Shown here one piece after another: positions 46,228 through 58,257 of a stretch of DNA of 64,000 nt. The notes below the pieces were generated by a model. That model was given only the letters and a program-made list of their open reading frames with translations, made no database searches and had not been told where the DNA came from. Every line of letters begins with the position of its first letter. Within the stretch, counting starts at the first letter, position 1. Origin of the DNA: Pseudomonadota bacterium (GTDB lineage Bacteria; Pseudomonadota; Alphaproteobacteria; Rhodospirillales; Magnetospirillaceae). The stretch covers positions 1 to 64,000 of the forward strand of contig JAFAAW010000003.1 in NCBI GenBank assembly GCA_023426365.1, in the 5' to 3' direction. The position numbers were made by a program, and so were the translations under genes.

Positions 46228-47742
46228 ATGACCGACTGGCCTCTGCTCTCGCTGACGACGTTCCTGCCGCTGGTAGGTGCGTTGTTCATCCTGGCGATCC
46301 GCGGCGAAGCCCAGGTGGTGGCGCGCAACGCCCGCAACGTCGCGCTGCTCACCTCGCTGGCGACCTTCGTGGTGTCGCTGTTCATCCTGGCCAACTTCAA
46401 CGGCGCCTCGGCTGATTTCCAGCTCAAGGAAAGCGCCGTGTGGCTGCCCGGCACCGCCATCACCTATTCGATGGGCGTGGACGGCATCTCGCTGTGGTTC
46501 GTGCTGCTGTCCACCTTCCTGACCCCGATCTGCATCCTGTCCACCATCGGCGCGGTGGAGCATCGGGTGAAGGAATACATGGTGGCCTTCCTGGTCCTCG
46601 AGACCCTGATGGTCGGCATGTTCTGCGCCACCGACATGGTGCTGTTCTACGTCTTCTTCGAAGGCGTGCTGATCCCCATGTTCATCATCATCGGCGTGTG
46701 GGGCGGCCAGCGCCGCGTCTACGCCGCGTTCAAGTTCTTCCTCTATACCCTGGCCGGTTCGGTGCTGATGCTGGTGGCCATGCTGGCCATGTACTTCCAG
46801 TCGCACACCACCGACATCCCGACCCTGATGGGCCACACCTTCCCGCAGGCCATGCAGCTGTGGCTGTGGCTGGCGTTCTTCGCCTCGTTCGCGGTCAAGG
46901 TGCCCATGTGGCCGGTGCACACCTGGCTGCCGGACGCCCACGTCGAGGCGCCGACCGCCGGTTCGGTGATCCTGGCCGGTGTTCTGCTGAAGATGGGCGG
47001 CTACGGCTTCCTGCGCTTCTCGGTGCCCATGTTCCCGTTCGCCAGCGAATACTTCACCCCGCTGATCTTCACCCTGTCCATCGTCGCGGTGATCTACACC
47101 TCGCTGGTGGCCCTGGTGCAGCAGGACATGAAGAAGCTGATCGCCTATTCGTCGGTCGCCCACATGGGTCTGGTCACCATCGGCACCTTCGCCATGACCA
47201 CCCAGGCGGTCGAGGGCGCCATCTTCCAGATGCTGTCGCACGGCGTGGTCTCGGGTGCGCTGTTCCTTTGCGTCGGCGTCGTCTATGACCGCATGCACAC
47301 CCGCGAGATCGCCCGTTACGGCGGCCTTGCCACCCGCATGCCCAAATACGCGCTGGTGTTCCTGTTCATGACCATGGCCTCGATCGGCCTGCCCGGCACC
47401 TCGGGCTTCGTGGGCGAATTCCTGGTTCTGCTGGGCGTGTTCCAGGTGAACACCTGGGTGGCGCTGTTCGCCTCGACCGGCCTGATCCTGGGCGCGGCCT
47501 ACATGCTGTACCTGTACCGCCGGGTGGTGCTTGGCCGTCTGACCCGCGACGACCTCAAGGACATCCTGGACATGAGCCCGCGCGAAGTGGCCATGTTCGT
47601 GCCGCTCATCGTCATCGTGATCTGGATGGGTGTGTATCCCAACACCTTCCTCGAGCCGATGCACGCCTCGGTGGCCAAGCTGATCGACAATTTCGAGCTG
47701 GCGAAGGCTGCCGCAAGCGGCGCCACCGTCGCGGCTCGATAA
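46228..47742 (+). CDS. nuoM: NADH-quinone oxidoreductase subunit M
   Basis: The 504-residue antiporter-like proton-pumping subunit has fourteen predicted helices. It contains [20 protein letters not shown] (helix 5 Glu), the [20 protein letters not shown] signature and [14 protein letters not shown]. It lies 14 nt after nuoL and 12 nt before nuoN. Confidence 0.97.
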   Translation: MTDWPLLSLTTFLPLVGALFILAIRGEAQVVARNARNVALLTSLATFVVSLFILANFNGASADFQLKESAVWLPGTAITYSMGVDGISLWFVLLSTFLTPICILSTIGAVEHRVKEYMVAFLVLETLMVGMFCATDMVLFYVFFEGVLIPMFIIIGVWGGQRRVYAAFKFFLYTLAGSVLMLVAMLAMYFQSHTTDIPTLMGHTFPQAMQLWLWLAFFASFAVKVPMWPVHTWLPDAHVEAPTAGSVILAGVLLKMGGYGFLRFSVPMFPFASEYFTPLIFTLSIVAVIYTSLVALVQQDMKKLIAYSSVAHMGLVTIGTFAMTTQAVEGAIFQMLSHGVVSGALFLCVGVVYDRMHTREIARYGGLATRMPKYALVFLFMTMASIGLPGTSGFVGEFLVLLGVFQVNTWVALFASTGLILGAAYMLYLYRRVVLGRLTRDDLKDILDMSPREVAMFVPLIVIVIWMGVYPNTFLEPMHASVAKLIDNFELAKAAASGATVAAR

Positions 47743-47754
47743 GGGGGACTGGAC

Positions 47755-49212
47755 ATGACCGAGACCCTGGACCTCTTCCCGGTCCTGCCGGAAATCTTCG
47801 CCGTGCTGGCCGCGCTGGCCCTGTTGATGCTGGGAGTCTTCAAGAAGGAAGACTCCACCCGCAGCATCTCGGGCCTGACCATCGTGGTTCTGGCGGTGAC
47901 CGCGCTGCTGGTGGTCGCCACCGGCGGCGAGCGTCACACCACCTTCGGCGGAATGTTCCTGACCGACGGCTTCGGCTCGTTTGCCAAGGTTCTGATCCTG
48001 GCGGCGTCGGCGCTGACCGCCGCCATGAGCCTGCAGTACCTGGACCGCGAGAAGCTGGGCCGCTTCGAATATCCCATCCTGATCCTGCTCGCCACCGTGG
48101 GCATGATGATGATGGTGTCGGCCAACGACTTCATGGCCCTCTACCTGGGCCTGGAGCTGCAGTCGCTGGCGCTCTACGTGCTGGCCGCCTATCACCGCGA
48201 CAGCGCGCGCGCCACCGAATCGGGCCTCAAGTACTTCGTGCTGGGGTCGCTGGCCTCGGGCATGCTGCTTTACGGCGTGTCGCTGGTGTACGGCTTCTCG
48301 GGCACCACCTCGTTCGACAGCCTGGTCAAGATCTTCGGCGAGCAGGGGGCCCATCCGCACCTGGGCTTCATCGCCGGCCTGGTCTTCGTGATGGCCGGCC
48401 TGTGCTTCAAGATCTCGGCGGTTCCCTTCCACATGTGGACCCCCGACGTCTATGAGGGCGCGCCGACCCCGGTGACCTCGTTCTTCGCGGTCGCCCCCAA
48501 GATCGCGGCGCTGGTGCTGATGGTGCGCGTGCTCATGGGGCCGTTCGCCGATCTGATCGACCAGTGGCGCCAGGTGGTGGTGGCCGTGGCCATCCTGTCC
48601 ATGTTCGTGGGCGCCTTCGCCGCTATCGTCCAGACCAACATCAAGCGTCTGATGGCGTACTCGTCCATCGGCCATGTGGGCTTCATCCTGGTCGGTCTGG
48701 CCGCCGGCACCGCCGAGGGCATCCAGGGCGTGCTGATCTATCTGGCCATCTACCTGTTCATGAATGTCGGCACCTTCGCCGTCATCCTGTGCATGCGGTC
48801 CAAGGGCCGCCTGGTGGAAGGCATCAACGATCTGGCCGGCCTGTCCAAGACCAATCCGGCCATGGCCGCCGTGATGGCCGCCCTGATGTTCTCCATGGCG
48901 GGCATTCCGCCCATGGCCGGCTTCTGGGGCAAGTTCTACGTGTTCATGGCCGCGATCAATTCCGGCCTGTACGTGCTGGCCATCGTCGGCCTGCTGACCA
49001 GCGTGGTGAGCGCCTTCTATTACATCCGCATCGTCAAGGTGATGTACTTCGACGAGGCGGGCGAGGCGTTCGACCGCGCCGGCAGCACCGCGCTGTCCAC
49101 GGTGATGGCGGTGTCCACCCTGGTGGTGCTGGTCTTCACCTTCCTGCCGGCGCCGCTGGTCAATTCCGCCAAGGCCGCGGCCCTGGTGCTGTTCCCGGCG
49201 GCGGCCGGGTGA
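47755..49212 (+). CDS. nuoN: NADH-quinone oxidoreductase subunit N
   Basis: The 485-residue antiporter-like subunit is the third proton channel of complex I. Signature segments include [40 protein letters not shown] and [13 protein letters not shown]. The stop TGA overlaps the birA ATG, showing the operon continues past complex I. Confidence 0.97.
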   Translation: MTETLDLFPVLPEIFAVLAALALLMLGVFKKEDSTRSISGLTIVVLAVTALLVVATGGERHTTFGGMFLTDGFGSFAKVLILAASALTAAMSLQYLDREKLGRFEYPILILLATVGMMMMVSANDFMALYLGLELQSLALYVLAAYHRDSARATESGLKYFVLGSLASGMLLYGVSLVYGFSGTTSFDSLVKIFGEQGAHPHLGFIAGLVFVMAGLCFKISAVPFHMWTPDVYEGAPTPVTSFFAVAPKIAALVLMVRVLMGPFADLIDQWRQVVVAVAILSMFVGAFAAIVQTNIKRLMAYSSIGHVGFILVGLAAGTAEGIQGVLIYLAIYLFMNVGTFAVILCMRSKGRLVEGINDLAGLSKTNPAMAAVMAALMFSMAGIPPMAGFWGKFYVFMAAINSGLYVLAIVGLLTSVVSAFYYIRIVKVMYFDEAGEAFDRAGSTALSTVMAVSTLVVLVFTFLPAPLVNSAKAAALVLFPAAAG

Positions 49213-50000
49213 TGACACGAAGTGTTCTGCCGGCGCCGTTCAGCCTGATCAGGCTGGACAGCGTCGGCAGCACCAACGACGAAGCACGGCGGCTGGCCCT
49301 TTCCGGGGCGGCCGCCGATCTTGTTGTGGTGTCCGCCGTCGAACAGACGCAGGGGCGGGGGCGTCGCGCCCGGCCGTGGCTCAGCCCGCCGGGCAACCTG
49401 CATTGCTCCACCCTGATCCGCATCAACGGCGATCTGGGCGCCGCCGCCCAGTTGGGCTTCGCCGCGGCCGTCGCCCTGGTGGATGCCTTTCGAACCTTGG
49501 TTCCCGACGTCTCGTTCACCTGCAAATGGCCCAACGACGTGCTGGCCCAGGGGCGCAAGTGCTGCGGCATGCTGCTGGAGCCGGTCGGCCGCGACTGGCT
49601 GATCGTCGGCGTGGGGGTGGACGTCGTCGCGGCGCCGCCGCCGGGCGATCTGGTCTATCCGGCGGCCAGTCTGGCGGAATTCGGGTTCGCCGGCACCGAT
49701 CTGGACGTGCTGGCGGCCTTTGCCGAGGGTTTCGGCCCGCTAGTCAACGAATGGCGGCGCGACGGCTTCGCGCCGGTGCGCGAGGCGTGGCTGCACCGCG
49801 CCCGCGGCCTGGGAGAGCCGATCGTGGTCCGCCTGGAAGGCGAAACGCTGACCGGCCTGTTCGCCGGACTTGACGCCGAGGGCGCTCTGCTCTTGGATCA
49901 GCCCTCCCAAGGTCTCCGGCGTATTCTGGCCGGGGATGTCTATTTTCCCGATGCCGGCGGCCGCCCCGCCAACACCGCCGGTCCGGGTAAGGAGTCCTGA
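49212..50000 (+). CDS. birA: Biotin--[acetyl-CoA-carboxylase] ligase
   Basis: The 262-residue enzyme attaches biotin to the carboxylase carrier protein through biotinyl-5'-AMP. Visible motifs are [11 protein letters not shown], the biotin/ATP loop [19 protein letters not shown] and [19 protein letters not shown]. It lacks the N-terminal helix-turn-helix of E. coli BirA, so it is the monofunctional class I type and not a repressor. It overlaps the nuoN stop by 1 nt. The nuoN-birA-coaX-rnj order is common in alphaproteobacteria. Confidence 0.95.
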   Translation: MTRSVLPAPFSLIRLDSVGSTNDEARRLALSGAAADLVVVSAVEQTQGRGRRARPWLSPPGNLHCSTLIRINGDLGAAAQLGFAAAVALVDAFRTLVPDVSFTCKWPNDVLAQGRKCCGMLLEPVGRDWLIVGVGVDVVAAPPPGDLVYPAASLAEFGFAGTDLDVLAAFAEGFGPLVNEWRRDGFAPVREAWLHRARGLGEPIVVRLEGETLTGLFAGLDAEGALLLDQPSQGLRRILAGDVYFPDAGGRPANTAGPGKES

Positions 50001-50002
50001 CC

Positions 50003-50779
50003 ATGCTTCTGGCCATCGATGCCGGTAACACCAACATCGTCTTTGCCGTCTTCGACGGCGAACAGGTGCGCGGTGAATGGCGCGCCTCGACCGACACCGA
50101 CCGCACCGCCGACGAACTGGGCGTCTGGCTGATGCAGTTGCTGACCATCGAGGGCATGCGGCGCGAGGACATATCCTCGGCCATCATCGCCAGCGTGGTG
50201 CCGGCCATGGTGTTCAGCCTGAAGACCCTGTGCCGCCGCTATTTCGGCTGCGATCCGGTGGTGGTCGGCAGCGAGGGCGTGGATCTGGGCATCAACATCC
50301 TGCTGGACCGGCCCGAGGAAGTGGGCGCCGACCGTCTGGTCAATGCGGTGGCGGCCCATCAACGCTATCAGGGGCCGATGATCGTCATCGATTTCGGCAC
50401 CGCCACCACCTTTGACGTGGTGGACGCGGCCGGCAACTATTGCGGCGGCGCCATCTCGCCCGGCATCAACCTGTCGCTCGAGGCGCTGCACATGGCGGCC
50501 GCCAAGCTGCCGCGCGTCGCCATCGGGCGGCCGCGCTCGGTGATCGGCAAGGCGACGGTGCCGGCCATGCAATCGGGCATCTTCTGGGGTTATGTCGGCC
50601 TGATCGAAGGGCTGGTAAAACGCATACAGGAAGAGTTCGGATCGGATATGCTGGTGGTCGCCACCGGCGGATTGGCGCCGCTGTTCGCCGAGGCGACCAA
50701 AGTGATTCACAAGCTGGATCCCGACCTGACCCTGCGGGGGCTGTTGGAGATCCACCGGCGCAATGCGCGGAAGGGTTGA
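50003..50779 (+). CDS. coaX: Type III pantothenate kinase
   Basis: The 258-residue enzyme catalyses the first step of coenzyme A synthesis. It has the ASKHA-fold phosphate loop [16 protein letters not shown] at the N terminus, [11 protein letters not shown], and the adenosine/Asp segment [18 protein letters not shown] lies upstream. It begins 2 nt after birA and ends directly against the rnj start. Confidence 0.95.
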   Translation: MLLAIDAGNTNIVFAVFDGEQVRGEWRASTDTDRTADELGVWLMQLLTIEGMRREDISSAIIASVVPAMVFSLKTLCRRYFGCDPVVVGSEGVDLGINILLDRPEEVGADRLVNAVAAHQRYQGPMIVIDFGTATTFDVVDAAGNYCGGAISPGINLSLEALHMAAAKLPRVAIGRPRSVIGKATVPAMQSGIFWGYVGLIEGLVKRIQEEFGSDMLVVATGGLAPLFAEATKVIHKLDPDLTLRGLLEIHRRNARKG

Positions 50780-52450
50780 ATGGCGAAGAAGAAGAACGCC
50801 GCCGGGTCCGGCGAGCTGTATTTTGTGCCGCTGGGCGGTGCCGGCGAGATCGGCATGAACATGAACCTGTACGGGTTCGGCGGCAAATGGCTGATGGTCG
50901 ACCTGGGCGTCACCTTCGGCGATGATTCCATGCCCATGATCGACGTGGTGATGCCCGATCCCGCCTGGATCGAGGAACGCGCCGACGATCTGGTCGGCCT
51001 GGTGCTGACCCACGCCCACGAGGACCATCTGGGCGCCGTGCATTACCTGTGGCCGCGCCTGCGCTGCCCGGTCTATGCGACCCCGTTCGCCGCCGCCCTG
51101 TTGAAGGGCAAGCTGCACGAGGTCGGGCTGCACAACACCGTGCCGGTGCATGTGATGGCGCCCGGCTCGCGCTTCGATGTCGGTCCGTTCGATGTCGAGA
51201 TGGTGGCCATGACCCACTCCATCCCCGAGCCGACCACGCTGGCCATCCGCACGCCGGCCGGCACAGTGGTCCATACCGGCGACTGGAAGCTGGACCCCGA
51301 TCCGCTGATTTCCGGCCCCGCCGACCTGGACGCGCTGCGCCGCATCGGCAAGGAGGGCGTGCTGGCGGTGGTGGGCGATTCCACGAACGTGTTCACCCGC
51401 GGGCATTCCGGCTCGGAAGCCGAAGTGCGGGCCAACCTGTTCGAATTGCTGGGCCGCTTTCAGGGGCGCATCGCAATCGGCTGCTTCGCCACCAACGTGG
51501 CGCGCGTGGAAAGCATCGCGCTGGCGGCCGAGGCCCATGGGCGCTCGGTGGCGCTGGTCGGCCGCTCGCTGTGGCGCATCGAAAAGGCGGCGCGCGAGTT
51601 GGGCTACCTCAAGGGCGTGGCGCCGTTCCTAAGCGAACAGGAAGCGCAGCACGTGCCGGCCGACAAGATCGTCTATATCTGCACCGGCAGCCAGGGTGAG
51701 CCGCGCGCGGCCCTGGCCCGCATCGCGGCGAACGACCATCCCTTCGTCAAGCTGGGCAAGGGCGACACCGTGCTGTTCTCGTCGCGCGTCATTCCCGGCA
51801 ACGAGAAATCGATCTTCCGCGTCCAGAACGCGCTGGTGCGGCTGGGCTGCGAGGTGATCACCGACCGCGACGAATTCATTCACGTGTCCGGCCACCCCGC
51901 GCGCGAGGAACTGGAGACCTTGCTGGAGCTGACCCGGCCCCAGATGGTGGTGCCGGTCCACGGCGAGGCCCGCCATGTGCGCGAGCATTGCGCGCTGGCC
52001 CGGGACCTGGGCATCGAAAAGACCATCACCATCGAGGACGGCGCCATGGTGCGGCTGTTCCCCGAAGGTCCCGAGGTGGTGGACCACGTGCCCACCGGGC
52101 GGCTGGCCCAGGACGGCCCGCGCCTGATCCGGCTGGATTCGGAGATCCTGCGCGATCGCCGCCGCATGGTGTTCAACGGCTCGGCCGTGTGCACGGTGGT
52201 GGTTGACCGCAAGGGCAAGCTGGTGACCGACCCGCAGGTGACCGCGCTGGGCCTGCTGGACGCCGATCATTTCGCCGAGGAGCACGATACCGTGGTCGAG
52301 GCGGCGCGCGACGCGTTCGAGGATCTGCCGCTGTCGGCGCGCCTGGATGACGGCGTGGCGCAAGAGGCCGTGCGCCGCGCCGTGCGCCGCACGCTCAAGG
52401 AAATGCTGGGCCACAAGCCGGTGACCACGGTCCATCTGGTGCGGGTGTAA
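50780..52450 (+). CDS. rnj: Ribonuclease J
   Basis: The 556-residue metallo-beta-lactamase/beta-CASP RNase processes and degrades mRNA and rRNA with 5'-exonuclease and endonuclease activity. It carries the zinc motif THAHEDHLGAVHYL, MTHSIPEP, HTGDWKLDPDP, the beta-CASP segment and the C-terminal SGHPAREELETLLE and PVHGEARH motifs. Alphaproteobacteria have it alongside RNase E. The ATG follows the coaX TGA with no gap, so translation is probably coupled. Confidence 0.95.
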   Translation: MAKKKNAAGSGELYFVPLGGAGEIGMNMNLYGFGGKWLMVDLGVTFGDDSMPMIDVVMPDPAWIEERADDLVGLVLTHAHEDHLGAVHYLWPRLRCPVYATPFAAALLKGKLHEVGLHNTVPVHVMAPGSRFDVGPFDVEMVAMTHSIPEPTTLAIRTPAGTVVHTGDWKLDPDPLISGPADLDALRRIGKEGVLAVVGDSTNVFTRGHSGSEAEVRANLFELLGRFQGRIAIGCFATNVARVESIALAAEAHGRSVALVGRSLWRIEKAARELGYLKGVAPFLSEQEAQHVPADKIVYICTGSQGEPRAALARIAANDHPFVKLGKGDTVLFSSRVIPGNEKSIFRVQNALVRLGCEVITDRDEFIHVSGHPAREELETLLELTRPQMVVPVHGEARHVREHCALARDLGIEKTITIEDGAMVRLFPEGPEVVDHVPTGRLAQDGPRLIRLDSEILRDRRRMVFNGSAVCTVVVDRKGKLVTDPQVTALGLLDADHFAEEHDTVVEAARDAFEDLPLSARLDDGVAQEAVRRAVRRTLKEMLGHKPVTTVHLVRV

Positions 52451-52471
52451 ACCCCACCGGCCTGTGATAGG

Positions 52472-52509
52472 GTTTCCCCCAAGTACAAGAAGACCATTTT
52501 GGGGGAAAC
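52472..52509 (+). promoter_or_regulatory. Perfect hairpin enclosing the ribosome binding site of the MFS gene
   Basis: GTTTCCCCCAA (52472-52482) and TTGGGGGAAAC (52499-52509) form an 11-bp perfect stem with a 16-nt loop. The 3' arm is the Shine-Dalgarno GGGGGA itself and ends at the base before the ATG at 52510. Folding would hide the SD, suggesting translational control, or the hairpin may act as the rnj terminator, or both. The T stretch is on the 5' side of the arm, so intrinsic termination looks weak. Confidence 0.6.
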
Positions 52510-53763
52510 ATGGATGTTCGCACGCGGCCGCATCTGACGGCCACGGCCCTGGCCGTGCGCGTGCTGGCGCCCTTTGCCGCCGGCTATTTCCTGTCGTTCC
52601 TGTTCCGCACGGTCAATGCCGTGCTGGCCCCCCACATCAGCCGCGCCGTCCATCTGGACGCCGGCGATCTGGGGCTGATGACGGCCATGTACTTCCTGAC
52701 CTTCGGGGCGTTCCAACTGCCGCTGGGCGTGCTGCTGGACCGCTTTGGCCCGCGCCGGGTCGAGGCGGTGCTGCTGCTGTTCGCCGCCGCCGGTTCGGCC
52801 GCCTTTGCCGTGGCCGAGGCGGCGGGCACCCTGATCCTGGGGCGCGCCCTGGTCGGGCTGGGGGTGTCGGCGTGCCTGATGGCGGCGCTCAAGGCCAATG
52901 TGCAATGGTATCCGGCGGCGCGCCTGCCGCTGATGAACGGCATCATCCTGTCGGCCGGCGGGCTGGGGGCGGTCGCCGCCACGGCGCCGGTCCAGGCGGC
53001 GCTGGCCTTCACCGACTGGCGCGGCATCTATGCCGGGCTGGCGGCCATCGTGCTGGCGGTGGCGGCGCTGCTCTATCTGGTGGTGCCGGACCGCGAGCCC
53101 GCGGGCGGGCAGGGCGAAGGGCTGGCCCGGCAATTGCGCGAGATCGGCGCCATCTTCCGCGATCGCCGATTCTTGCGGGTGATGCCGGTGGGCGCCCTGG
53201 CCATGGGCGGCTTTCTGGCCATCCAAGGATTATGGGCGGGGCCGTGGCTGCGCGACGTGGCCGGGCTGGCCGCCGATGGGGTGGCGGCCGGGCTGACGGT
53301 GATGGCGGCCGCCATGGCGGCGGGCTTCCTGCTGATGGGGGTGATCGCCGAGCGCCTGGGCCGTCATGGCGTGCCGGTGGCCGTCGTCGGCGGCGTCGGC
53401 ATGGCGCTGTTCTGGCTGACGCTGGCGGCCATGGCGCTGGGCTGGCGCGGCAGCCCCATGGTGCTGTGCGCCGCTTTCGGCTTTTTCGGCGCGTCGTCGT
53501 CGCTGATGTATGCCGTCGTCGCCCAGCTTTATCCGCCCCATTTGGCCGGCCGCGCCACCACCAGCATCAACCTGACCATGTTCCTGACCGCCTTTGCGCT
53601 GCAATGGGGCTTGGGGGCGGTGATCGGCCTGTGGCCCAAAAGCGAGGCGGGCTGGCCGCCCGACGCCTTCGCCGTCGCCCTGGCCATTCCCACGGTGCTG
53701 CTGCTGGCTGCGCTGGGCTGGTTCAGTGCGGCACCATGGCGTAGCCCAAAGCCAGCAGAATGA
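52510..53763 (+). CDS. MFS transporter
   Basis: The 417-residue protein has twelve predicted membrane helices of the major facilitator superfamily. It has the motif A-like loop GVLLDRFGPRRVEAVLL between helices 2 and 3 and the GRALVGLGVSACLMAALKAN region of helix 4. It resembles nitrate/organic-anion and sugar-phosphate-type members only in general, so no substrate is proposed. Translation is likely modulated by the SD hairpin directly upstream. The last 41 nt overlap the convergent CoxG-like gene. Confidence 0.85.
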   Translation: MDVRTRPHLTATALAVRVLAPFAAGYFLSFLFRTVNAVLAPHISRAVHLDAGDLGLMTAMYFLTFGAFQLPLGVLLDRFGPRRVEAVLLLFAAAGSAAFAVAEAAGTLILGRALVGLGVSACLMAALKANVQWYPAARLPLMNGIILSAGGLGAVAATAPVQAALAFTDWRGIYAGLAAIVLAVAALLYLVVPDREPAGGQGEGLARQLREIGAIFRDRRFLRVMPVGALAMGGFLAIQGLWAGPWLRDVAGLAADGVAAGLTVMAAAMAAGFLLMGVIAERLGRHGVPVAVVGGVGMALFWLTLAAMALGWRGSPMVLCAAFGFFGASSSLMYAVVAQLYPPHLAGRATTSINLTMFLTAFALQWGLGAVIGLWPKSEAGWPPDAFAVALAIPTVLLLAALGWFSAAPWRSPKPAE

Positions 53764-54418
53764 AAGCGCAGAACACCCAGCCCACGGTGATGATGATGCG
53801 CTGGGCGCGCGATTGCGGCGGTGCCGGGGCCGCCCCGGTACTGGAACCCGAGCGCGACGCCGATGCGGCGGGGGCCGCGGGCGGTGTGGGCGTCAGCGGC
53901 AGAACAACCCGGCGGGGCGGCGTTGCGGCCGCATCGCTGCGGTCCACGGGATCGTTGGCGGGTGGCCGATCGGGTGGTTCCGGCATCAGGCGCTCCGTCA
54001 GTCGGGTGAAGAAATCGTTGGCCATGCGCATGGCGACGCCGCGCAGCAGCCGATCCCCCATGGCGGCCAGCCGCCCGCCGGGTTGCAGGTTCAGGCGGTA
54101 GCTGACCACCGTGCCGCCGGGCACTTCGGCCAGGCCGATATCGGCGGTACCGTCGGCCCAGCCGGCGGACGGGCTTTCCGCATGGCCGGCCACGCGCCAT
54201 TGCTTGGGAAAGCGTTCGTCGGACACCAGGACCTGGCCGCTGAACACCGTGCTGACGGCCCCCATGCGGGTCATCAGGCGGCCGTTGAAGTGGCTTTTGT
54301 CCACTGACTGGACATCCTCGCAGCCGGGGATGCACTGGCGCAGGGTGTCGGTGTCGCGCATGGCCCGCCACACCCGCTCCCGTGTCGCCGCTATCCGGTG
54401 TTCGCCGTTCAGGTTCAT
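53723..54418 (-). CDS. CoxG-like SRPBCC domain protein with C-terminal membrane anchor
   Basis: The 231-residue protein has an N-terminal SRPBCC (START-like) domain of the carbon-monoxide-dehydrogenase subunit G type (about 1-145: MNLNGEHRIAATRERVWRAM, then IPGCEDV). A Pro/Ala/Ser-rich linker follows (about 150-205), then one membrane helix at the C terminus (about 209-228). CoxG recruits CO dehydrogenase to the membrane in CO oxidisers, but no cox genes are visible, so the partner is unknown. Its last 41 nt lie inside the convergent MFS gene. Confidence 0.8.
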   Translation of the reverse strand: MNLNGEHRIAATRERVWRAMRDTDTLRQCIPGCEDVQSVDKSHFNGRLMTRMGAVSTVFSGQVLVSDERFPKQWRVAGHAESPSAGWADGTADIGLAEVPGGTVVSYRLNLQPGGRLAAMGDRLLRGVAMRMANDFFTRLTERLMPEPPDRPPANDPVDRSDAAATPPRRVVLPLTPTPPAAPAASASRSGSSTGAAPAPPQSRAQRIIITVGWVFCAFILLALGYAMVPH

Positions 54419-54486
54419 GGCTCAAAGCAATGGGGATGGCGGCCGCATGGATCAATGATCCCCGACGGCCATATCCCCTGGCGTCA

Positions 54487-55455
54487 TCATCTGGCGTCAC
54501 GGCGCGACGTGCCGGCCTGACCGGCCGGCGGCGGCAGCGGCTGGCCGGCGCGCTGACGCGTCCAGGTCAGCAGGCGCAGGCTCAGGCGGTTGCGCAGCGA
54601 CACCCGCAGCACCACGGCGGCACAGGCAAGTCGTTCCAGCAGGCCGATCCGCCCCACGGTCAGCGTGCGCAGATAGCCCAGGCGCAGGCGCACTCCCTTG
54701 GGGCCGGGGATGACCCGTGGGTTGATCATGCGCGCCTGTTCGCGATAGGGCTTGAGCACGCTGACGCCCGAATGGCACCGCTTGATGGTCAGGGGCGCGT
54801 CCAACTGGACGAACCGCCCCAGCAGCGCCAACTCCGCCAGCAGGACCCGGTCAGCCTCGTAATAGCTGCCGTGCAGGTGGGTGCGCGCCAGCGCGTCGGC
54901 GCGGATCACCCCGAAAATGGCGGTGCACCAATTCATGTGACGCAATGCCTCGCCATAGCGGTGTGACGGGCGGTCGCCCTCGGCCAGGTGGGGCGGTTCC
55001 AGGCGATGGAAGGGGCGGCCGCGATGGTCCATCACGCGGCCATCGCGCGTGACCGCCAGCGGGCGCCCGGCATCGTCCACCAGTGCAAGGCGGCTGTGGG
55101 CCAGCACCACCTCGGGGCGTTCGGCCAGGACGGACGTCCACTGTCTCAGGGCGTCGGGCGCCAGCATGTCGTCGTGGGCCATCCACTTGAACAGCGGCGA
55201 GCGCGACAGGCCGAACACCCGGTTGAAATTGGGGCCGGCGCCGATGTTTTCCCGCGTCCTGGTATAGATCAGGCGGCGGTCGCGGCGGGCGAAATCCAGG
55301 CAGATGTCGGGGGTGGCGTCGGTCGAGGCGTTGTCGGACACCATGATCTGGAAATCGCCGTAGGTCTGCGCCAGCAGGCTGTGCAGGGCGGCGCCCAGAT
55401 AGGTTCCCCCATTGTGGACGGGAAGGCCGATGCAAAGCGGAGGGGGATGGGCCAT
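54487..55455 (-). CDS. Glycosyltransferase family 2 protein
   Basis: The 322-residue protein has a GT-A fold with the nucleotide-sugar site CIGLPVHNGGTYLGAALHSL. It has the VSDNASTDATPDI acidic motif, and KWMAHDDMLAPDAL holding the DxD-like metal-binding residues. It probably builds a surface polysaccharide or lipid-linked glycan. The C terminus is basic with a hydrophobic stretch (LACAAVVLRVSL) that could touch the membrane. The ATG at 55455 is chosen from the start of similarity; no strong SD is seen. The upstream open frame to 55719 lacks coding character. Confidence 0.85.
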   Translation of the reverse strand: MAHPPPLCIGLPVHNGGTYLGAALHSLLAQTYGDFQIMVSDNASTDATPDICLDFARRDRRLIYTRTRENIGAGPNFNRVFGLSRSPLFKWMAHDDMLAPDALRQWTSVLAERPEVVLAHSRLALVDDAGRPLAVTRDGRVMDHRGRPFHRLEPPHLAEGDRPSHRYGEALRHMNWCTAIFGVIRADALARTHLHGSYYEADRVLLAELALLGRFVQLDAPLTIKRCHSGVSVLKPYREQARMINPRVIPGPKGVRLRLGYLRTLTVGRIGLLERLACAAVVLRVSLRNRLSLRLLTWTRQRAGQPLPPPAGQAGTSRRDAR

Positions 55456-55717
55456 GGGTGCTGCCGTGGCTCCGGGATGGGACCTGCGCCAGTTTGTCCC
55501 GCGCCATGGCCGGCGGCAAACACGCCCATGGGGTAGCCGCGCAGGCAGTGGGATAGGGGCGGGAAACCTTGGGCGGATGCCCGCGCGAGTTCGGCGGCCC
55601 CTGTTAGGGGACACTCCATCGACCCAGGTTAATGTTCCGCGGCTCCTTCCTTGGAGGGATTTGCAGCGGCCCCCGTGGATCATAGGATGTGGGAAATCGC
55701 ACAAAGCGAGGTGCGGC

Positions 55718-55918
55718 ATGACGGAACGCCCGTCACAGAATTGCCCGTCCCCACTGGTTCAGCTTTCGCTGCCCGACGCGGCGGCGAATCCGGGGCTGAC
55801 GCGCCATGCCGTTGACCGCGCCCTGGCCTGCGACCGCTTCATCCATTGCGGCCAGCGGCTGCATTGCGCCTGGATGGCGGCCGAGCTGGCCGACCGCCTG
55901 CGCCTTATTTTCCGGTGA
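55718..55918 (+). CDS. Small hypothetical protein
   Basis: The 66-residue frame has GAGG 6 nt before its ATG and no recognised domain. The C-terminal half is helical with three Cys and two His residues (CDRFIHCGQRLHCAWMA), which could suggest metal or redox chemistry. It ends 14 nt inside the convergent bacteriohemerythrin gene. The support is the SD and codon pattern only. Confidence 0.4.
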   Translation: MTERPSQNCPSPLVQLSLPDAAANPGLTRHAVDRALACDRFIHCGQRLHCAWMAAELADRLRLIFR

Positions 55919-56309
55919 ACAGGTGGCGGTATTTCATATCCTCCTCGAGGATATGATCCAGCAGCCAGGATTTCAGGAACTTGGCCATGTCCTCGGTCAG
56001 GGTGTCGGCGCGCTGGCCGGCCAGGTGGCGGCCGCGGAAGGCGTGGACCAGTTCGCGCAGACGTTCGTGGGCGGCGTGGTGCCGGTCCAGATCGGCGTAG
56101 TCGCGCGACGACAGCTTTGATTCCTCGCGCGAGAAATGCCCGTCCGTGTAGTCCATCAGTTCATCGAACAGTCGTTCCAATTCCAGCGAGGACGACCCCT
56201 GGACCCAGGCGTCGTAAATCTGGTTCAGGATGTCGATCAGCTTGCGGTGATCGGCATCCAGCACCGCATTGCCGACACTGAAGGACGGGGTCCATTGAAT
56301 GAAGGGCAT
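55905..56309 (-). CDS. Bacteriohemerythrin
   Basis: The 134-residue four-helix protein binds a diiron centre and reversibly O2. Iron ligands are visible in the canonical order: His in LDADHRKL, His and Glu in GHFSREESKL, the two His of DRHHAAHERL, and His and Asp in LLDHILEEDMKY. Such proteins store, deliver or sense O2 in microaerophiles. The start at 56309 (MPFIQWTPSFSVG) follows GGGAG. It lies downstream of nifA on the same strand (101 nt), so it may share its regulation. Confidence 0.93.
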   Translation of the reverse strand: MPFIQWTPSFSVGNAVLDADHRKLIDILNQIYDAWVQGSSSLELERLFDELMDYTDGHFSREESKLSSRDYADLDRHHAAHERLRELVHAFRGRHLAGQRADTLTEDMAKFLKSWLLDHILEEDMKYRHLFTGK

Positions 56310-56410
56310 TGGGGCATTCTCCCGGACGTGCTGGTCCCAGGGTAATAGGCGGGGCAAAGGGGTGTTTGCAAGCATCTCGCGCCGCAACGGATGCAATTCA
56401 GGCATGTCCC

Positions 56411-58132
<1,722 letters not shown>

Positions 58133-58257
58133 GGGGTGCCCTCCGTGGCGGTCTTGCCTCGGTCCGCGACTGTCCTCCCAGCCAGCCGTTGATTACCTTA
58201 CCCTGATTAATAGAGCAGCCCACCGCCCTGCGCTACTGCCTTGGCGGGTAGTTTTGC

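Noticed and set aside
46210..49218. 1002-codon minus-strand ORF opposite nuoM and nuoN
   Set aside because: His/Gln/Asp-rich low-complexity translation typical of antisense of membrane-protein genes.
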